This document shows positions 26,516-35,044 of a stretch of DNA of 64,000 nucleotides, one piece after another. Within the stretch, counting starts at the first letter, position 1. Every line of letters begins with the position of its first letter. This DNA is from Allobosea sp. 67-29. Its GTDB lineage: Bacteria; Pseudomonadota; Alphaproteobacteria; Rhizobiales; Beijerinckiaceae. The stretch spans positions 186,001-250,000 of the forward strand of contig NZ_MKSQ01000026.1 of assembly GCF_001898115.1 (NCBI RefSeq). The letters are read 5' to 3'. A program made the position numbers and the translations under genes. A model generated the notes under the pieces. That model worked only from the letters and a program-made list of their open reading frames with translations. It searched no databases and was not told the DNA's origin.

Positions 26516-27124
26516 ATGTTCGATCGTCGCAAGCCTCCTGCTGCCCAGCCTTTCGTCACGCACGAAAATATCGAAGCCAAAGTCAAATGGTTCGACCCCG
26601 AAAAGGGGTTCGGTTTCGCCTCGCCCGTCGACGGTTCGGGCGACGTTTTCCTGCATATCTCGGCGATCGGCCCGTTGGACCAGCAGGATCTGCTGCCCGG
26701 CGCGACCATCGTCGCCGATCTCGGTGAAGGCCGCCGCGGCCTGCAGGTCGTCGCGGTTCACGAGATCGATCCCTCCACCGCCACGCAGACGGCGGCGCCC
26801 GCACCGCGCGGCGGCGGCTTCGGCGCTCGCCCGCCCCGCGACGACTTCGGCGGCGGCTACCAGGACCGTGGCCCGCGCGGTGGCGGCTTCCAGGACCGCG
26901 ACAGCGGCCCCGTCGAGGGGCCGTTCGACGGCGCGGTCAAGTTCTTCAACTCGGATCGCGGCTTCGGCTTCATCGCGCCCGACAAGGGCGGGCCAGATGT
27001 CTTCCTGCACGTCTCCTCGCTGAGCCGCAGCGGCCTGCAGGCGCCGATGGACGGCCAGCGCGTGCGCTTCTCGATTCGCGCCGGTCGCAAGGGACCGGAG
27101 GCGTCGAACATCAGCTTCATCTGA
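26516..27124 (+). CDS. Cold-shock protein with two cold-shock domains
   Basis: 202 residues. CSD1 spans about 20-85 with RNP1-like KGFGFASP and RNP2-like VFLHIS; CSD2 spans about 138-202 with RGFGFIAP and VFLHVS. The linker (about 92-130) is rich in Gly, Arg, Asp and Phe (RGGG, GGGYQDRG), like an RGG-type disordered RNA-binding segment. Such tandem proteins are found in Rhizobiales and are RNA chaperones that bind single-stranded nucleic acid. A strong terminator follows. Confidence 0.93.
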   Translation: MFDRRKPPAAQPFVTHENIEAKVKWFDPEKGFGFASPVDGSGDVFLHISAIGPLDQQDLLPGATIVADLGEGRRGLQVVAVHEIDPSTATQTAAPAPRGGGFGARPPRDDFGGGYQDRGPRGGGFQDRDSGPVEGPFDGAVKFFNSDRGFGFIAPDKGGPDVFLHVSSLSRSGLQAPMDGQRVRFSIRAGRKGPEASNISFI

Positions 27125-27145
27125 TCGGAAGCCAATTGTAACGAG

Positions 27146-27175
27146 AAAGGGCCCGCCTCTGGCGGGCCCTTTTTT
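27146..27175 (+). terminator. Strong rho-independent terminator after the cold-shock gene
   Basis: A perfect 12-bp stem (27146-27157 with 27161-27172), 3-base loop and a T6 tract beginning in the stem. It lies 22 bases beyond the stop codon. Confidence 0.95.
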
Positions 27176-27221
27176 GCTTTCCATATCGGGCACCGCAGGG
27201 CTCTGCGCGCCTGCCGCGGCC

Positions 27222-27716
27222 TCAATGGTCGTGGCCGTCGCCTTCCAGGCCGCCGATATGCTTCTGGGTGTAGAGTTCCAGGCCGACGCGGCCGATCAGG
27301 TCGAGCTGCGTCTCGAGGAAGTCGATATGGCCTTCCTCGTCCTTCATCAGTGCCTTGAACAGATCCTCGGACGGATAGTCGCCGACATCGCGGCAATACT
27401 TGGCGGCCTCCTGATAGAGCGCACGCGCCTCGACCTCGGCCTTGAGATCGCACTCGATCACTTCCTTGACGTTCTCCCCGATGCGGAGCTGGTCGAGCGT
27501 CTGGAGATTCGGAAAGCCTTCGAGGAACAGGATGCGGTCGACGAAGCGATCGGCATGGACCATCTCCTCGATCGATTCCTTCTTCCAGGTCTTGGCCATC
27601 TCCTTCAGCCCCCAATTGTCGAGCATCCGGTAGTGCAGCCAGTACTGGTTGATCGCGGTGAGCTCCGAACGCAGCCCCTTGTTGAGATATTCGATGACCT
27701 TCTTGTCGCCCTTCAT
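27222..27716 (-). CDS. bfr: Bacterioferritin
   Basis: Iron-storage ferritin that oxidises Fe(II) and stores it in a 24-mer shell with heme. The 164-residue protein has every ferroxidase ligand: E18, E51, H54, E94, E127 and H130, plus the heme ligand M52. Ferredoxin Bfd, needed to release stored iron, is encoded just upstream on the same strand. A palindromic Irr-type site sits 18 bases upstream of its start. Confidence 0.97.
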   Translation of the reverse strand: MKGDKKVIEYLNKGLRSELTAINQYWLHYRMLDNWGLKEMAKTWKKESIEEMVHADRFVDRILFLEGFPNLQTLDQLRIGENVKEVIECDLKAEVEARALYQEAAKYCRDVGDYPSEDLFKALMKDEEGHIDFLETQLDLIGRVGLELYTQKHIGGLEGDGHDH

Positions 27717-27733
27717 GGCGCCGCTCCTCGCAA

Positions 27734-27760
27734 TCTACATTAGAATAATACTAATGTAGA
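27734..27760. promoter_or_regulatory. Irr/ICE-type palindrome upstream of bfr
   Basis: Two perfect 10-base arms (TCTACATTAG and CTAATGTAGA) around a 7-base A/T spacer. The core TTAG-N7-CTAA is that of the rhizobial iron-control element bound by Irr. It lies just before bfr and downstream of bfd, so bfr should have its own Irr-controlled promoter. Confidence 0.75.
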
Positions 27761-27829
27761 GAGGTCGTTCGGGGAAGGAAAGAGGGAAAACGACGAGACC
27801 GCCACCGATCCACGGCCATTGCCGGATGG

Positions 27830-28120
27830 TCAGGCCGCCTGCGACACGTCCACGGGCGTCGCGATGCCATCGAGCATCCGCCCGACGCTGACATGCACGG
27901 CGCATTCGATCTCGCGGCTCGCACAGCTGCCGCACTGCGTCGCGCAGGCCGCGCGGGCTTCAGCCAGAATGGCACGAACCTCACGCGCGCAGCGCCCGCA
28001 ATCGGGGCTGCAGCCGAGACAGTCATAGGCCTCACCGGCCGTCCGCGGGCCACTGCCGTCAGAGGCGACGGTGCCCTTGATCTGCCGGCAGGACAGGACG
28101 TTGCAGGAACAGACGATCAC
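27830..28120 (-). CDS. bfd: Bacterioferritin-associated ferredoxin Bfd
   Basis: Small [2Fe-2S] protein that passes electrons to bacterioferritin to mobilise iron. 96 residues with the CxC pair C4/C6 and the CGRC pair C41/C44 as likely ligands; further cysteines at 34 and 37 and a Cys-rich tail (ACATQCGSCASREIEC) are extra compared with the E. coli protein. It overlaps irr by 4 bases (ATGA), indicating an irr-bfd transcript. Confidence 0.85.
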   Translation of the reverse strand: MIVCSCNVLSCRQIKGTVASDGSGPRTAGEAYDCLGCSPDCGRCAREVRAILAEARAACATQCGSCASREIECAVHVSVGRMLDGIATPVDVSQAA

Positions 28121-28650
28121 GCGTGCGGGCCCGCCACCCGCTTCGTCGTCGTGACGTCCTCGCCATCGGCGTTGCGCAGGCGCACGATCACCTCGACCGA
28201 GGCGATGACCATGCCTTCCGGAGCCTCCGGCAGGCCCGAGACGTGAATCAGCGAGCCCGGGATGTCGGTCACCGTCTCATCCTCTTCGTTGTAGAAGTGA
28301 TGATGCTCGGAAACATTGGTGTCGAAGAAGGTCTTGGGGCCGGAAACGGAAACCTGGCGAAGCAGCCCGGCCTCGGAGAACTGGCGCAGCGTATTGTACA
28401 CCGTCGCCAACGAGAGTGGCTCGCGCGCCCGCAGCGCCTCCTCGTAGAGCATCTCGGCGCTGACATGGCGGTCGCCCTTTGCGAAGAGCAGCCAACCCAG
28501 CGCCATGCGCTGGCGCGTGGGCCGCAGCCCCGCGGCCCGCAGGCGCGCCTTCACGCCGCTGATCGGGCAGGAGCTCTGGCTCTTCTGGGGCCACGGAATG
28601 TGCTCCGCCGCGACGGCCCGCTCCCGATCCTTGCTCGCCAGAACGCTCAT
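28117..28650 (-). CDS. irr: Iron response regulator Irr (Fur family)
   Basis: 177 residues from the ATG at 28650 (a GTG at 28665 is possible; ggaagg precedes the ATG). The winged helix GLRPTRQRMALGWLLFAKG then LSLATVYNTLRQFSEAGLLRQV is typical of Irr, and HHHFYNEE carries the histidine-rich heme/metal site. A Cys-Pro heme regulatory motif occurs at C28-P29, the place where Bradyrhizobium Irr has one. Irr represses iron-storage and heme genes under low iron and is destabilised by heme. Its start is flanked by an Irr-type palindrome, so it may autoregulate. Confidence 0.92.
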   Translation of the reverse strand: MSVLASKDRERAVAAEHIPWPQKSQSSCPISGVKARLRAAGLRPTRQRMALGWLLFAKGDRHVSAEMLYEEALRAREPLSLATVYNTLRQFSEAGLLRQVSVSGPKTFFDTNVSEHHHFYNEEDETVTDIPGSLIHVSGLPEAPEGMVIASVEVIVRLRNADGEDVTTTKRVAGPHA

Positions 28651-28684
28651 CAAAACGCCTTCCACTCTCCAGCCTTGCCGGCCC

Positions 28685-28709
28685 GTAGTTTAGAAAACAT
28701 CTAAACTAC
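28685..28709. promoter_or_regulatory. Irr/ICE-type palindrome upstream of irr
   Basis: Perfect 10-base arms GTAGTTTAGA and TCTAAACTAC around AAACA. The core TTTAG-N7-CTAAA is the iron-control element, 35 bases upstream of irr. It has the same architecture as the bfr site at 27734. Confidence 0.75.
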
Positions 28710-28827
28710 TGATATTACTGATATATTTGCCTTGCCGGCGGCGAAAAGTCAATCGCGCGGGTTGCGACATCGCGCTGCAGCACGCGCTTCTTCACGGTTC
28801 CGAACGGTGGATTTGGCGCGGCGCAGG

Positions 28828-30408
28828 CTAATGCCCGCCGCCGGCACCGGCAGCGGCAGGCTTCGGCTTGCTCAGGAATACGGACATGACGACGAGGCCT
28901 GCAAAGATCGCCGTCAGCCCGAGAAAGACATCGCCGAAGGCCATCACCAGCGCCTGCTTGTGGACCCTCTGGTTGAGCACCGCCATCGCCATGGATTGCG
29001 CCGCATCGCCGAAATCGCTGAAGCGCTGCGTCGTGTTGGCGAGCGCCTCCTCGGCCACCTGCCGCCCGGCCGCTACCCATTCGTGCAGCCGGGTGATGTG
29101 CAGGTCGGTGCGGGTGTTCAGCATGGTGTTGATGACGGCGAGCCCGACCGCGCCGCCGAGATTGCGGGTGAGGTTGTAAAGGCCCGAGGCGTTCTTGAGC
29201 TGCTGCGGCGGCAGGGTCCCGAGCGCGACGTTGTTGATCGGCACCATGCACAGCATCAGGCCGCAGCCGCGCAGCACCTGCGGCCAGAGCAGCTCGTAGA
29301 AGTCCCAATCCGAGGTGATGCGGGATGCGATCCAGGTGCCGAAGGCAAAGGCACTGAAGCCGATCATCATCATGACGCGCGGGTCGAGCTTGGCCGATAG
29401 CCGGCCTGCGACCGGTGCGGTGAAGAACATGCACAGACCGGTGACGAACATCGTCTCGCCGATCATCAGCGCATCATAGCCCCGAATGCGCCCGAGATAG
29501 ACCGGATAGAGATAGGTGAGGCCATAGAGGCCGATGCCCATGCAGAAGGAAAACAGCGAGCCGAAGGCGAAGTTGCGATCCCTGAAGGCGTAGAGGTCGA
29601 CCAGCGGCTCGTCCCGCGTCAGGGCCCTCCAGAAGAACACCACCGCGCCGCAGACCATGACCACGGAGAAGGCGACGATTTCCTCGCTCTGGAACCAGTC
29701 GAGCCGCGTTCCCTCCTCCAGCACGTATTCGAGGCTGCCCAGGAACGCGGCCATGGCACCGAGGCCTACCCAGTCGAAGCGCTTGATCAGGCTGTGGTCC
29801 GGCTTGTCGAAGTCGATCAGCGTCCAGGCCGCGATCGTCACACCGATCCCGGGCACGACGTTGACTAGGAACAGCCAGTGCCAGGAGAAGGCATGGCTGA
29901 GATAGCCGCCGACCGTCGGTCCGATGGTGGGCGCGAGGGTCGCCACGAGGCCGATCAGCGGCGAGACCACCGGCCGCTTCGAAGGCGGGAAGATGCTGAA
30001 CGCCGCGGCGAACACGCCGGGGATCATGCCGCCGCCGATGAAGCCCTGAATGGCACGCCAGACGATCATCTCGTTGATCGACGAGGCCGTGGCGCAGAGC
30101 ACGCTGGAGATCGTGAATCCGGCAGCCGCGATCGAGAAGAACACCCGTGTCGACAGGGCGCGGCTGAGATAGCCCGACAGCGGGATCATGATCACTTCCG
30201 CGATCAGATAGGCCGTCTGCACCCAGGCGATCTCGTCCGAGGAGGCCGAAAGCCCGGCCTGGATCTCGGCAAGCGAGGCTGAGACGATCTGGATGTCCAG
30301 GATCGCCATGAACATGCCGAAGACCATCGCCATGAAGGCGAAGATCCGCCGCATCGGAATGGCGTCATCGGCCGGCTTGGCGCCGGCGGAGAGGGTTGCG
30401 GTGGCCAT
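28828..30408 (-). CDS. emrB: DHA2 family multidrug efflux permease (EmrB-like)
   Basis: 526-residue inner-membrane drug:proton antiporter with about 14 transmembrane helices. TM1 reads FGMFMAILDIQIVSASL, followed by the DEIAWVQTAYLIAEVIMIPLSGYLSR motif A loop, GGMIPGVFAAAFSIFPPSKRPVV and LSHAFSWHWLFLVNVVPG. It lies 18 bases downstream of the HlyD-type adaptor gene, forming a periplasm-spanning pump. The divergent TetR gene probably represses the pair. Confidence 0.93.
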   Translation of the reverse strand: MATATLSAGAKPADDAIPMRRIFAFMAMVFGMFMAILDIQIVSASLAEIQAGLSASSDEIAWVQTAYLIAEVIMIPLSGYLSRALSTRVFFSIAAAGFTISSVLCATASSINEMIVWRAIQGFIGGGMIPGVFAAAFSIFPPSKRPVVSPLIGLVATLAPTIGPTVGGYLSHAFSWHWLFLVNVVPGIGVTIAAWTLIDFDKPDHSLIKRFDWVGLGAMAAFLGSLEYVLEEGTRLDWFQSEEIVAFSVVMVCGAVVFFWRALTRDEPLVDLYAFRDRNFAFGSLFSFCMGIGLYGLTYLYPVYLGRIRGYDALMIGETMFVTGLCMFFTAPVAGRLSAKLDPRVMMMIGFSAFAFGTWIASRITSDWDFYELLWPQVLRGCGLMLCMVPINNVALGTLPPQQLKNASGLYNLTRNLGGAVGLAVINTMLNTRTDLHITRLHEWVAAGRQVAEEALANTTQRFSDFGDAAQSMAMAVLNQRVHKQALVMAFGDVFLGLTAIFAGLVVMSVFLSKPKPAAAGAGGGH

Positions 30409-30426
30409 GACGGCCTCCTTGCAGCG

Positions 30427-31614
30427 TCAGTGCTGGCTGGCGGGACGCGGATCGATCGAGACGACGACCGACATGCCCGGGCGCAGCACATGCTTGCCCG
30501 TCGACTCCTTGTCGAGCGCGATGCGCACCGGCACACGCTGCACGATCTTGGTGAAGTTGCCGGTCGCATTGTCTGGCGGCAGCAGCGTGAAGACCGACCC
30601 CGTGCCGCCGGCGATGCCGCTGACGGTGCCGTGGAAGACCTCGTCCGGCAGCGCATCGACCGTGATCGAGGCACGGTCGCCGATCTTCAGGGGCGCGATC
30701 TGCGTCTCCTTGAAGTTGGCGTCGACATAGACCTGATCGAGCGGCACGATCGACATCAGGCGCTTGCCGGCGCTGACGAGGTCGCCGAGCTGCAGGTTCG
30801 TGCTGGCGACGACGCCGTCGATCGGAGCGTTGACCTGGGTGAAGGAGAGATCGCGCTCCGCCTTCTGCTCCGCCACCTTCAGCTCGTCGATCTGGCGTGC
30901 GGCCTCGACACGCTGGGCCTCGAGCACCTTGATATTGGCATCCGCCTGCACGACACCGGCCTTGGCGCTGGCGAGAGCCGCCGCGGCCTGGTCGCGCGCC
31001 GCGGTCGCCGCATCGAGCGTCGCCTGCGAGCCATAGGACTTCGCCGCCAGGCTGTTGGCGCGGTCGTAATCGGCGCTGGTGCGGGTCACCGCCGCCTCGG
31101 CCGAACTCTGTTGCGCCCTGGCCTGTGCCAGCGCGGCGCGCCCGGCCTCGATCTGGCTGTCGATGCGCGCCAGCGTGGCACGCGCCGTCGCCGTCTTGGC
31201 GCGGGCGCTCGCGAGAGCGATCTGCCAGTCGCCGGCATCGAGCGTGACGAGCGGTTGCCCGGCCTTGACCTCCTGGTTCTGCACCACGGAGACCTTGGCG
31301 ATGTTAGCCGCCAGCTTGGCCGAGATCGTCGCCATCTCGGCGCCGACATAGGCGTCGTCGGTGGAGACGATGAAGCGGCCATTGCGCCACCAGTCGATGC
31401 CGTACCAGAGACCCGCGCCGAGCGCGACCGTCGCCAGCAGGATCAGGCCGGCGCGGCGGACCGTCTTGCGCTTCGCGGGCGGCTCCCCGACTGCGGCCGG
31501 CGGTGCCGCGACCGTCTCGACAGGCTGGCGAGCTTCGGCGGGATTGGAGGTTTCGAGCGCGGGATCGACCAGCTTGAGACGGTCGCGGCGCTTTTCCGTG
31601 ATCTCGGCGGACAT
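30427..31614 (-). CDS. emrA: HlyD/EmrA family periplasmic adaptor
   Basis: 395 residues from the ATG at 31614. A disordered N-terminus is followed by a transmembrane helix (about 53-72), a biotinyl-lipoyl-like half-motif (VSVVQNQEVKAGQPLVTLD), a long alpha-helical hairpin rich in Ala, Gln and Arg (about 145-240), the second lipoyl half and a beta-barrel domain (YVDANFKETQIAPLKIGDRASITVDALPD). It links the EmrB-type permease to an outer-membrane channel. First gene of the pair, with two palindromes upstream. Confidence 0.93.
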   Translation of the reverse strand: MSAEITEKRRDRLKLVDPALETSNPAEARQPVETVAAPPAAVGEPPAKRKTVRRAGLILLATVALGAGLWYGIDWWRNGRFIVSTDDAYVGAEMATISAKLAANIAKVSVVQNQEVKAGQPLVTLDAGDWQIALASARAKTATARATLARIDSQIEAGRAALAQARAQQSSAEAAVTRTSADYDRANSLAAKSYGSQATLDAATAARDQAAAALASAKAGVVQADANIKVLEAQRVEAARQIDELKVAEQKAERDLSFTQVNAPIDGVVASTNLQLGDLVSAGKRLMSIVPLDQVYVDANFKETQIAPLKIGDRASITVDALPDEVFHGTVSGIAGGTGSVFTLLPPDNATGNFTKIVQRVPVRIALDKESTGKHVLRPGMSVVVSIDPRPASQH

Positions 31615-31636
31615 GGGTGATCCTGATGAGAACAAT

Positions 31637-31654
31637 TCGAACCGCACGGTTCGA
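31637..31654. promoter_or_regulatory. TetR operator candidate 1
   Basis: Perfect palindrome TCGAACCGCACGGTTCGA close to emrA. It shares the core TCGAACC...GGTTCGA with a second copy at 31696, which suggests both bind the divergent TetR regulator. Confidence 0.7.
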
Positions 31655-31695
31655 TTGCGGTTGAAATAGCGCCGCTATTGATGCATATCAAGTGA

Positions 31696-31717
31696 AATCG
31701 AACCGGATGGTTCGATT
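31696..31717. promoter_or_regulatory. TetR operator candidate 2
   Basis: Arms AATCGAACC and GGTTCGATT around GGAT form a 22-bp palindrome. Its centre is 61 bp from that of the 31637 copy, close to six helical turns. It lies about 50 bases before the TetR start. Confidence 0.7.
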
Positions 31718-31764
31718 ATTTTTGCAAAGCAGCAATGCGCAGCCGGACAGCCCGGCAGGACAGC

Positions 31765-32460
31765 ATGACCGAAAATTCCAAGCCGAAGGTTAAGCCGGCA
31801 CCGCGCAATCGGCGTATCGCCGGAATGGACCCGGAGAAACGGCACCAGATTCTCGAAGGCGCCCATCAGGTCTTCACCGCGCGGGGCTTCGACGCCGCGA
31901 GCATGAACGACATCGCAGCCGCCGCCAATGTCTCCAAGGGGACGCTGTACGTCTATTTCGAGGACAAGGAGCATCTCTTCGTCGCCCTGATCGAGCGCGA
32001 ACGCGAGGCTCAGAAGCGCGGCGCCTTCGAGGCGCTGGACCAGGACGCCGACCCGGTGCGGGCACTGGCGAATTTCGGCCGCTGCCTGGTGCGGATGATC
32101 AATTGCGAGTTCGCCGTCAGCGCGCACCGCATCGTCATCGGAGTGGCCGAGCGCATGCCCGATATCGGTCGCAGCTTCTATGAGAACGGCCCGATGCTGG
32201 GCGCCGGGCTGATCGCCCGCCATCTCGAGCGCATGGTCGCCGAGGGCAAGCTCGCGCCGATCGCCGACCCCGAACTCGCGGCGATGCAATTTCTCGACCT
32301 GTGTCAGTCGTCTCTGACACGTCCAAGGCTCTTCAATGCCGTCCGCACGCCGCCGAGCGAGGCCGAGATTGCCCATGTCGTGAACGAGGCGATGGCGATG
32401 TTCATGGCTCGTTACGGCGTCCGGCGGCAGCTCGAGACGGTCAGCCCGCCCGCCCTGTGA
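31765..32460 (+). CDS. TetR/AcrR family regulator
   Basis: 231 residues from the ATG at 31765 (an in-frame ATG at 31735 would add 10). The helix-turn-helix is at about 20-65: KRHQILEGAHQVFTARGFDAASMNDIAAAANVSKGTLYVYFEDKEHLF. The C-terminal ligand domain is not assignable. It is divergent from emrA across a 150-base region holding two matching palindromes, the classic self-regulated efflux arrangement. Its last 20 bases overlap the convergent transporter gene. Confidence 0.93.
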   Translation: MTENSKPKVKPAPRNRRIAGMDPEKRHQILEGAHQVFTARGFDAASMNDIAAAANVSKGTLYVYFEDKEHLFVALIEREREAQKRGAFEALDQDADPVRALANFGRCLVRMINCEFAVSAHRIVIGVAERMPDIGRSFYENGPMLGAGLIARHLERMVAEGKLAPIADPELAAMQFLDLCQSSLTRPRLFNAVRTPPSEAEIAHVVNEAMAMFMARYGVRRQLETVSPPAL

Positions 32461-33391
32461 CGTCGCGCGCCCTCATCCGCTCGCGATGCGCGGTATAGAG
32501 GCCCGAGCCTGCGATGATCGCCGCGCCGACCCAGGTCCACAGATCCGGCAGGGCCGCAAAAAGCACGAAGCCGAAGAGCGAGGCCCAGAAGAGCTGGATG
32601 TAGGAGAACGGCGCGAGCAGCGACGCTGCGGCGAAGCGGAACGCGACGATCACCAGCCAGTGGCCGGCGGTCGAGACGGCGCCGATGAAGAGCCCTACCC
32701 AGGCGATCGTCCAGCTGGGCTCGACCCAGTGCAGCGGCAGCAGCAGGCTCGACACGACAGCCCCGAACAGGGTCGACCATGTGATGGTCGCGATCGGATT
32801 CTCCGTCGCGCTCATCAACCGGGTGACGATCAGCGCGAAGGCCCAGCTCAGCGAGGAGAAGACCGGCAGCAGCGAGGCGGGCTGAAAGCCGCTGCCGCCT
32901 GGCCGGACGACGATCAGCACGCCGGCAAGCCCGATGATGGTGGCAAGCCAGCGCCGCCAGCCCACCTTTTCGCCGAGGAAGGGGATCGACAGCGCCGTGA
33001 CGAACAACGGCGAGACGAAGCTGGTCGCCGTCGCGTCGGCGATCTTCAGGTATTTCAGAGAGGACACGAACAGGATCGAGGAGCCGATCAGGCCGACCCC
33101 GCGCAGCAGCTGCAGGCCAGGCCGGCGTGTCCGTAGCGAAATCCGGCCGCGCTGACCGGCGACGATGACGAGCAGTATCAGCCCCGAGGTCGTGTAGCGC
33201 AGCCAGACGATATGAAGCGCGGGCACGTTCTCGGCCGCGAGGTATTTCGAAGCGGCATCGCCGGCCGACAGAAAGATCGTCGCCAGCAGCATGACGCCGA
33301 TGCCGAGCAGCGCGTTGTCGCGCCGCAACGAGGCGCCCGGACTCGCAGGCGTGGTGTCGGAAGCAGGTCCGGACGGAATGGAGCTGGGCAC
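32441..33391 (-). CDS. EamA/DMT superfamily transporter
   Basis: About 316 residues with 10 predicted helices as two EamA repeats: the first starts LLGIGVMLLATIFLSAGDAASKYLA, the second SLLPVFSSLSWAFALIVTRLM. Substrate unknown; families of this kind export metabolites or amino acids. The start is uncertain: I chose the GTG at 33391 (VPSSIPSG), and the frame remains open to a TTG at 33466. Confidence 0.82.
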   Translation of the reverse strand: MPSSIPSGPASDTTPASPGASLRRDNALLGIGVMLLATIFLSAGDAASKYLAAENVPALHIVWLRYTTSGLILLVIVAGQRGRISLRTRRPGLQLLRGVGLIGSSILFVSSLKYLKIADATATSFVSPLFVTALSIPFLGEKVGWRRWLATIIGLAGVLIVVRPGGSGFQPASLLPVFSSLSWAFALIVTRLMSATENPIATITWSTLFGAVVSSLLLPLHWVEPSWTIAWVGLFIGAVSTAGHWLVIVAFRFAAASLLAPFSYIQLFWASLFGFVLFAALPDLWTWVGAAIIAGSGLYTAHRERMRARDVTGRAG

Positions 33392-33495
33392 GGCAAAAGA
33401 TCGTGGGGGGCGATCTTCACCGTACGCGATTCGAAACCTGAGCCGCTGCGCAAAGAACACAGGCAACCCATGCGGAGGTTCCTGCGGGTCAGCAG

Positions 33496-33521
33496 CGAAA
33501 AGGCGGGCCGCAGCCCGCCTT
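33496..33521 (-). terminator. Terminator of asd
   Basis: A perfect 9-bp stem (33500-33508 with 33513-33521) with a 4-base loop. On the minus strand the stem runs into TTTTCGC, so it follows asd, whose stop is 30 bases upstream. Confidence 0.85.
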
Positions 33522-33550
33522 CCAAGACCGTGAGAGGGTAACCCGCCCCC

Positions 33551-34585
33551 TCAGGCCGCCTGCTTGCGTGGCTGGATCAGCTTGCGGTTGACCAGCACCT
33601 CGGCGATCTGCACCGCGTTCAGGGCCGCGCCCTTGCGCAGGTTGTCGGAAACGCACCAGAAGGCCAAGCCGTTCTCGACCGTCGCATCCTCGCGGATGCG
33701 CGAAATGTACGTCGCATCCTCGCCCGCCGCCTCGTGCGGGGTGATGTAGCCGCCGGGCTCGTGCTTGTCGATGACGAGGATGCCGGGCGCGCTGCGCAAC
33801 ACCTCGCGCGCCTCGTCGGCGGTGATCGGCTTCTCGCACTCGATGTTCACCGCCTCCGAATGGCCGATGAAGACCGGCACGCGCACGCAGGTCGCGGTGA
33901 GCTTGATGTTCTTGTCGAGGATCTTCTTGGTCTCGACCATCATCTTCCACTCTTCCTTGGTGAAGCCGTCCTCCATGAAGACGTCGATCTGTGGAATGAG
34001 ATTGAAGGAGATGCGCTTGGAGAACTTCTTGGTCGTGACCTCCCCGGCCGAGAACACGGCGCGGGTCTGGTTGAAGAGCTCGTCCATGCCTTCCTTGCCG
34101 GCGCCGGAGACCGACTGATAGGTCGAGACGACCACGCGCTTGACGCCGAACTTGTCGTGCAGCGGCTTCAGCGCCACCACGAGTTGCGCGGTCGAGCAGT
34201 TCGGGTTGGCGATGATGTTCATCTTGGTGAAGCCGGCAGCAGCCGCGGCGTTCACCTCCGGTACGATCAGCGGCACATCCGGGTGCATGCGGAAGGCCGA
34301 GGAATTGTCGATGACGACGCAGCCCTGCGCGCCGATCTTCGGCGACCAGGCCTTGGAGACGTCGCCGCCCGCCGACATCAGGCAGATATCGGTGTCGGAG
34401 AAGTCGTAATGCTCCAACGCCTTGCACTTCAGCGTCTTGTCGCCGAAGGAAACCTCGGTGCCGACCGAGCGGGACGAAGCGAGCGCCACGACCTCGCCGA
34501 CGGGGAAGGCGCGCTCGGCGAGAATGTCCAGCATCTCGCGGCCTACATTGCCGGTGGCTCCGACGACTGCGACCTTGAAGCTCAT
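33551..34585 (-). CDS. asd: Aspartate-semialdehyde dehydrogenase
   Basis: Reduces aspartyl phosphate to aspartate semialdehyde, the branch point to lysine, threonine, methionine and diaminopimelate. 344 residues with N-terminal VVGATGNVGREM, the active-site cysteine C130 in ANPNCSTAQ, and GTEVSFGDK. The ATG at 34585 gives the canonical N-terminus FKVAVVGATG. Confidence 0.96.
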   Translation of the reverse strand: MSFKVAVVGATGNVGREMLDILAERAFPVGEVVALASSRSVGTEVSFGDKTLKCKALEHYDFSDTDICLMSAGGDVSKAWSPKIGAQGCVVIDNSSAFRMHPDVPLIVPEVNAAAAAGFTKMNIIANPNCSTAQLVVALKPLHDKFGVKRVVVSTYQSVSGAGKEGMDELFNQTRAVFSAGEVTTKKFSKRISFNLIPQIDVFMEDGFTKEEWKMMVETKKILDKNIKLTATCVRVPVFIGHSEAVNIECEKPITADEAREVLRSAPGILVIDKHEPGGYITPHEAAGEDATYISRIREDATVENGLAFWCVSDNLRKGAALNAVQIAEVLVNRKLIQPRKQAA

Positions 34586-35044
34586 GATGTGATCCTTTGC
34601 GGATAAGGCGGTTCGGATCTCCCTTTGGGGGCCGCCCCGCACCGGTTTCGGGCGGGTTCGGCGATCTCTCCCCGCCGGGGGGAGATGGACCCGGAACCGA
34701 GGCGAAGCGTCAGCGCGACAGGCCGGTTTTCCCGGTCGTCGTTTTGGTCGTGAGTTTCGTCGTCGTCAGACGGACAGTCACAGAGCCAATCCCGAAGGGC
34801 TGAAAACTTCGCTTGCGGCGCCAGACTGCGCCGTGCGCTGTCAGAACACCCGTCGCGGCAAAAAGTCAATTCCCCCTCCCGCAGCGGAGGCTCGCCGTGC
34901 CGGGCCGTTAACCCTGCTTCTTGACGCCCGATTCATGCTGCGCGGCGATTCCCCCAGATTGGTAACGTCCGGGCCACTCCGCACGGGCAGGCTCGGCGAC
35001 GGTGCAGGCGATGCGCGGCGGCAGGGCCGCGCGGGAGTGACGGG
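34586..35044. other. Long gene-free region upstream of asd
   Basis: 459 bases between the divergent asd and 35045 genes without a supportable gene. One stable hairpin lies at 34664-34686 (10 pairs including one G-U, 3-base loop, GC-rich). There is a GTTAACCC at 34906-34913, but no convincing promoter pair and no riboswitch that I recognise. The asd promoter and that of the unknown gene should lie here. Confidence 0.55.
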
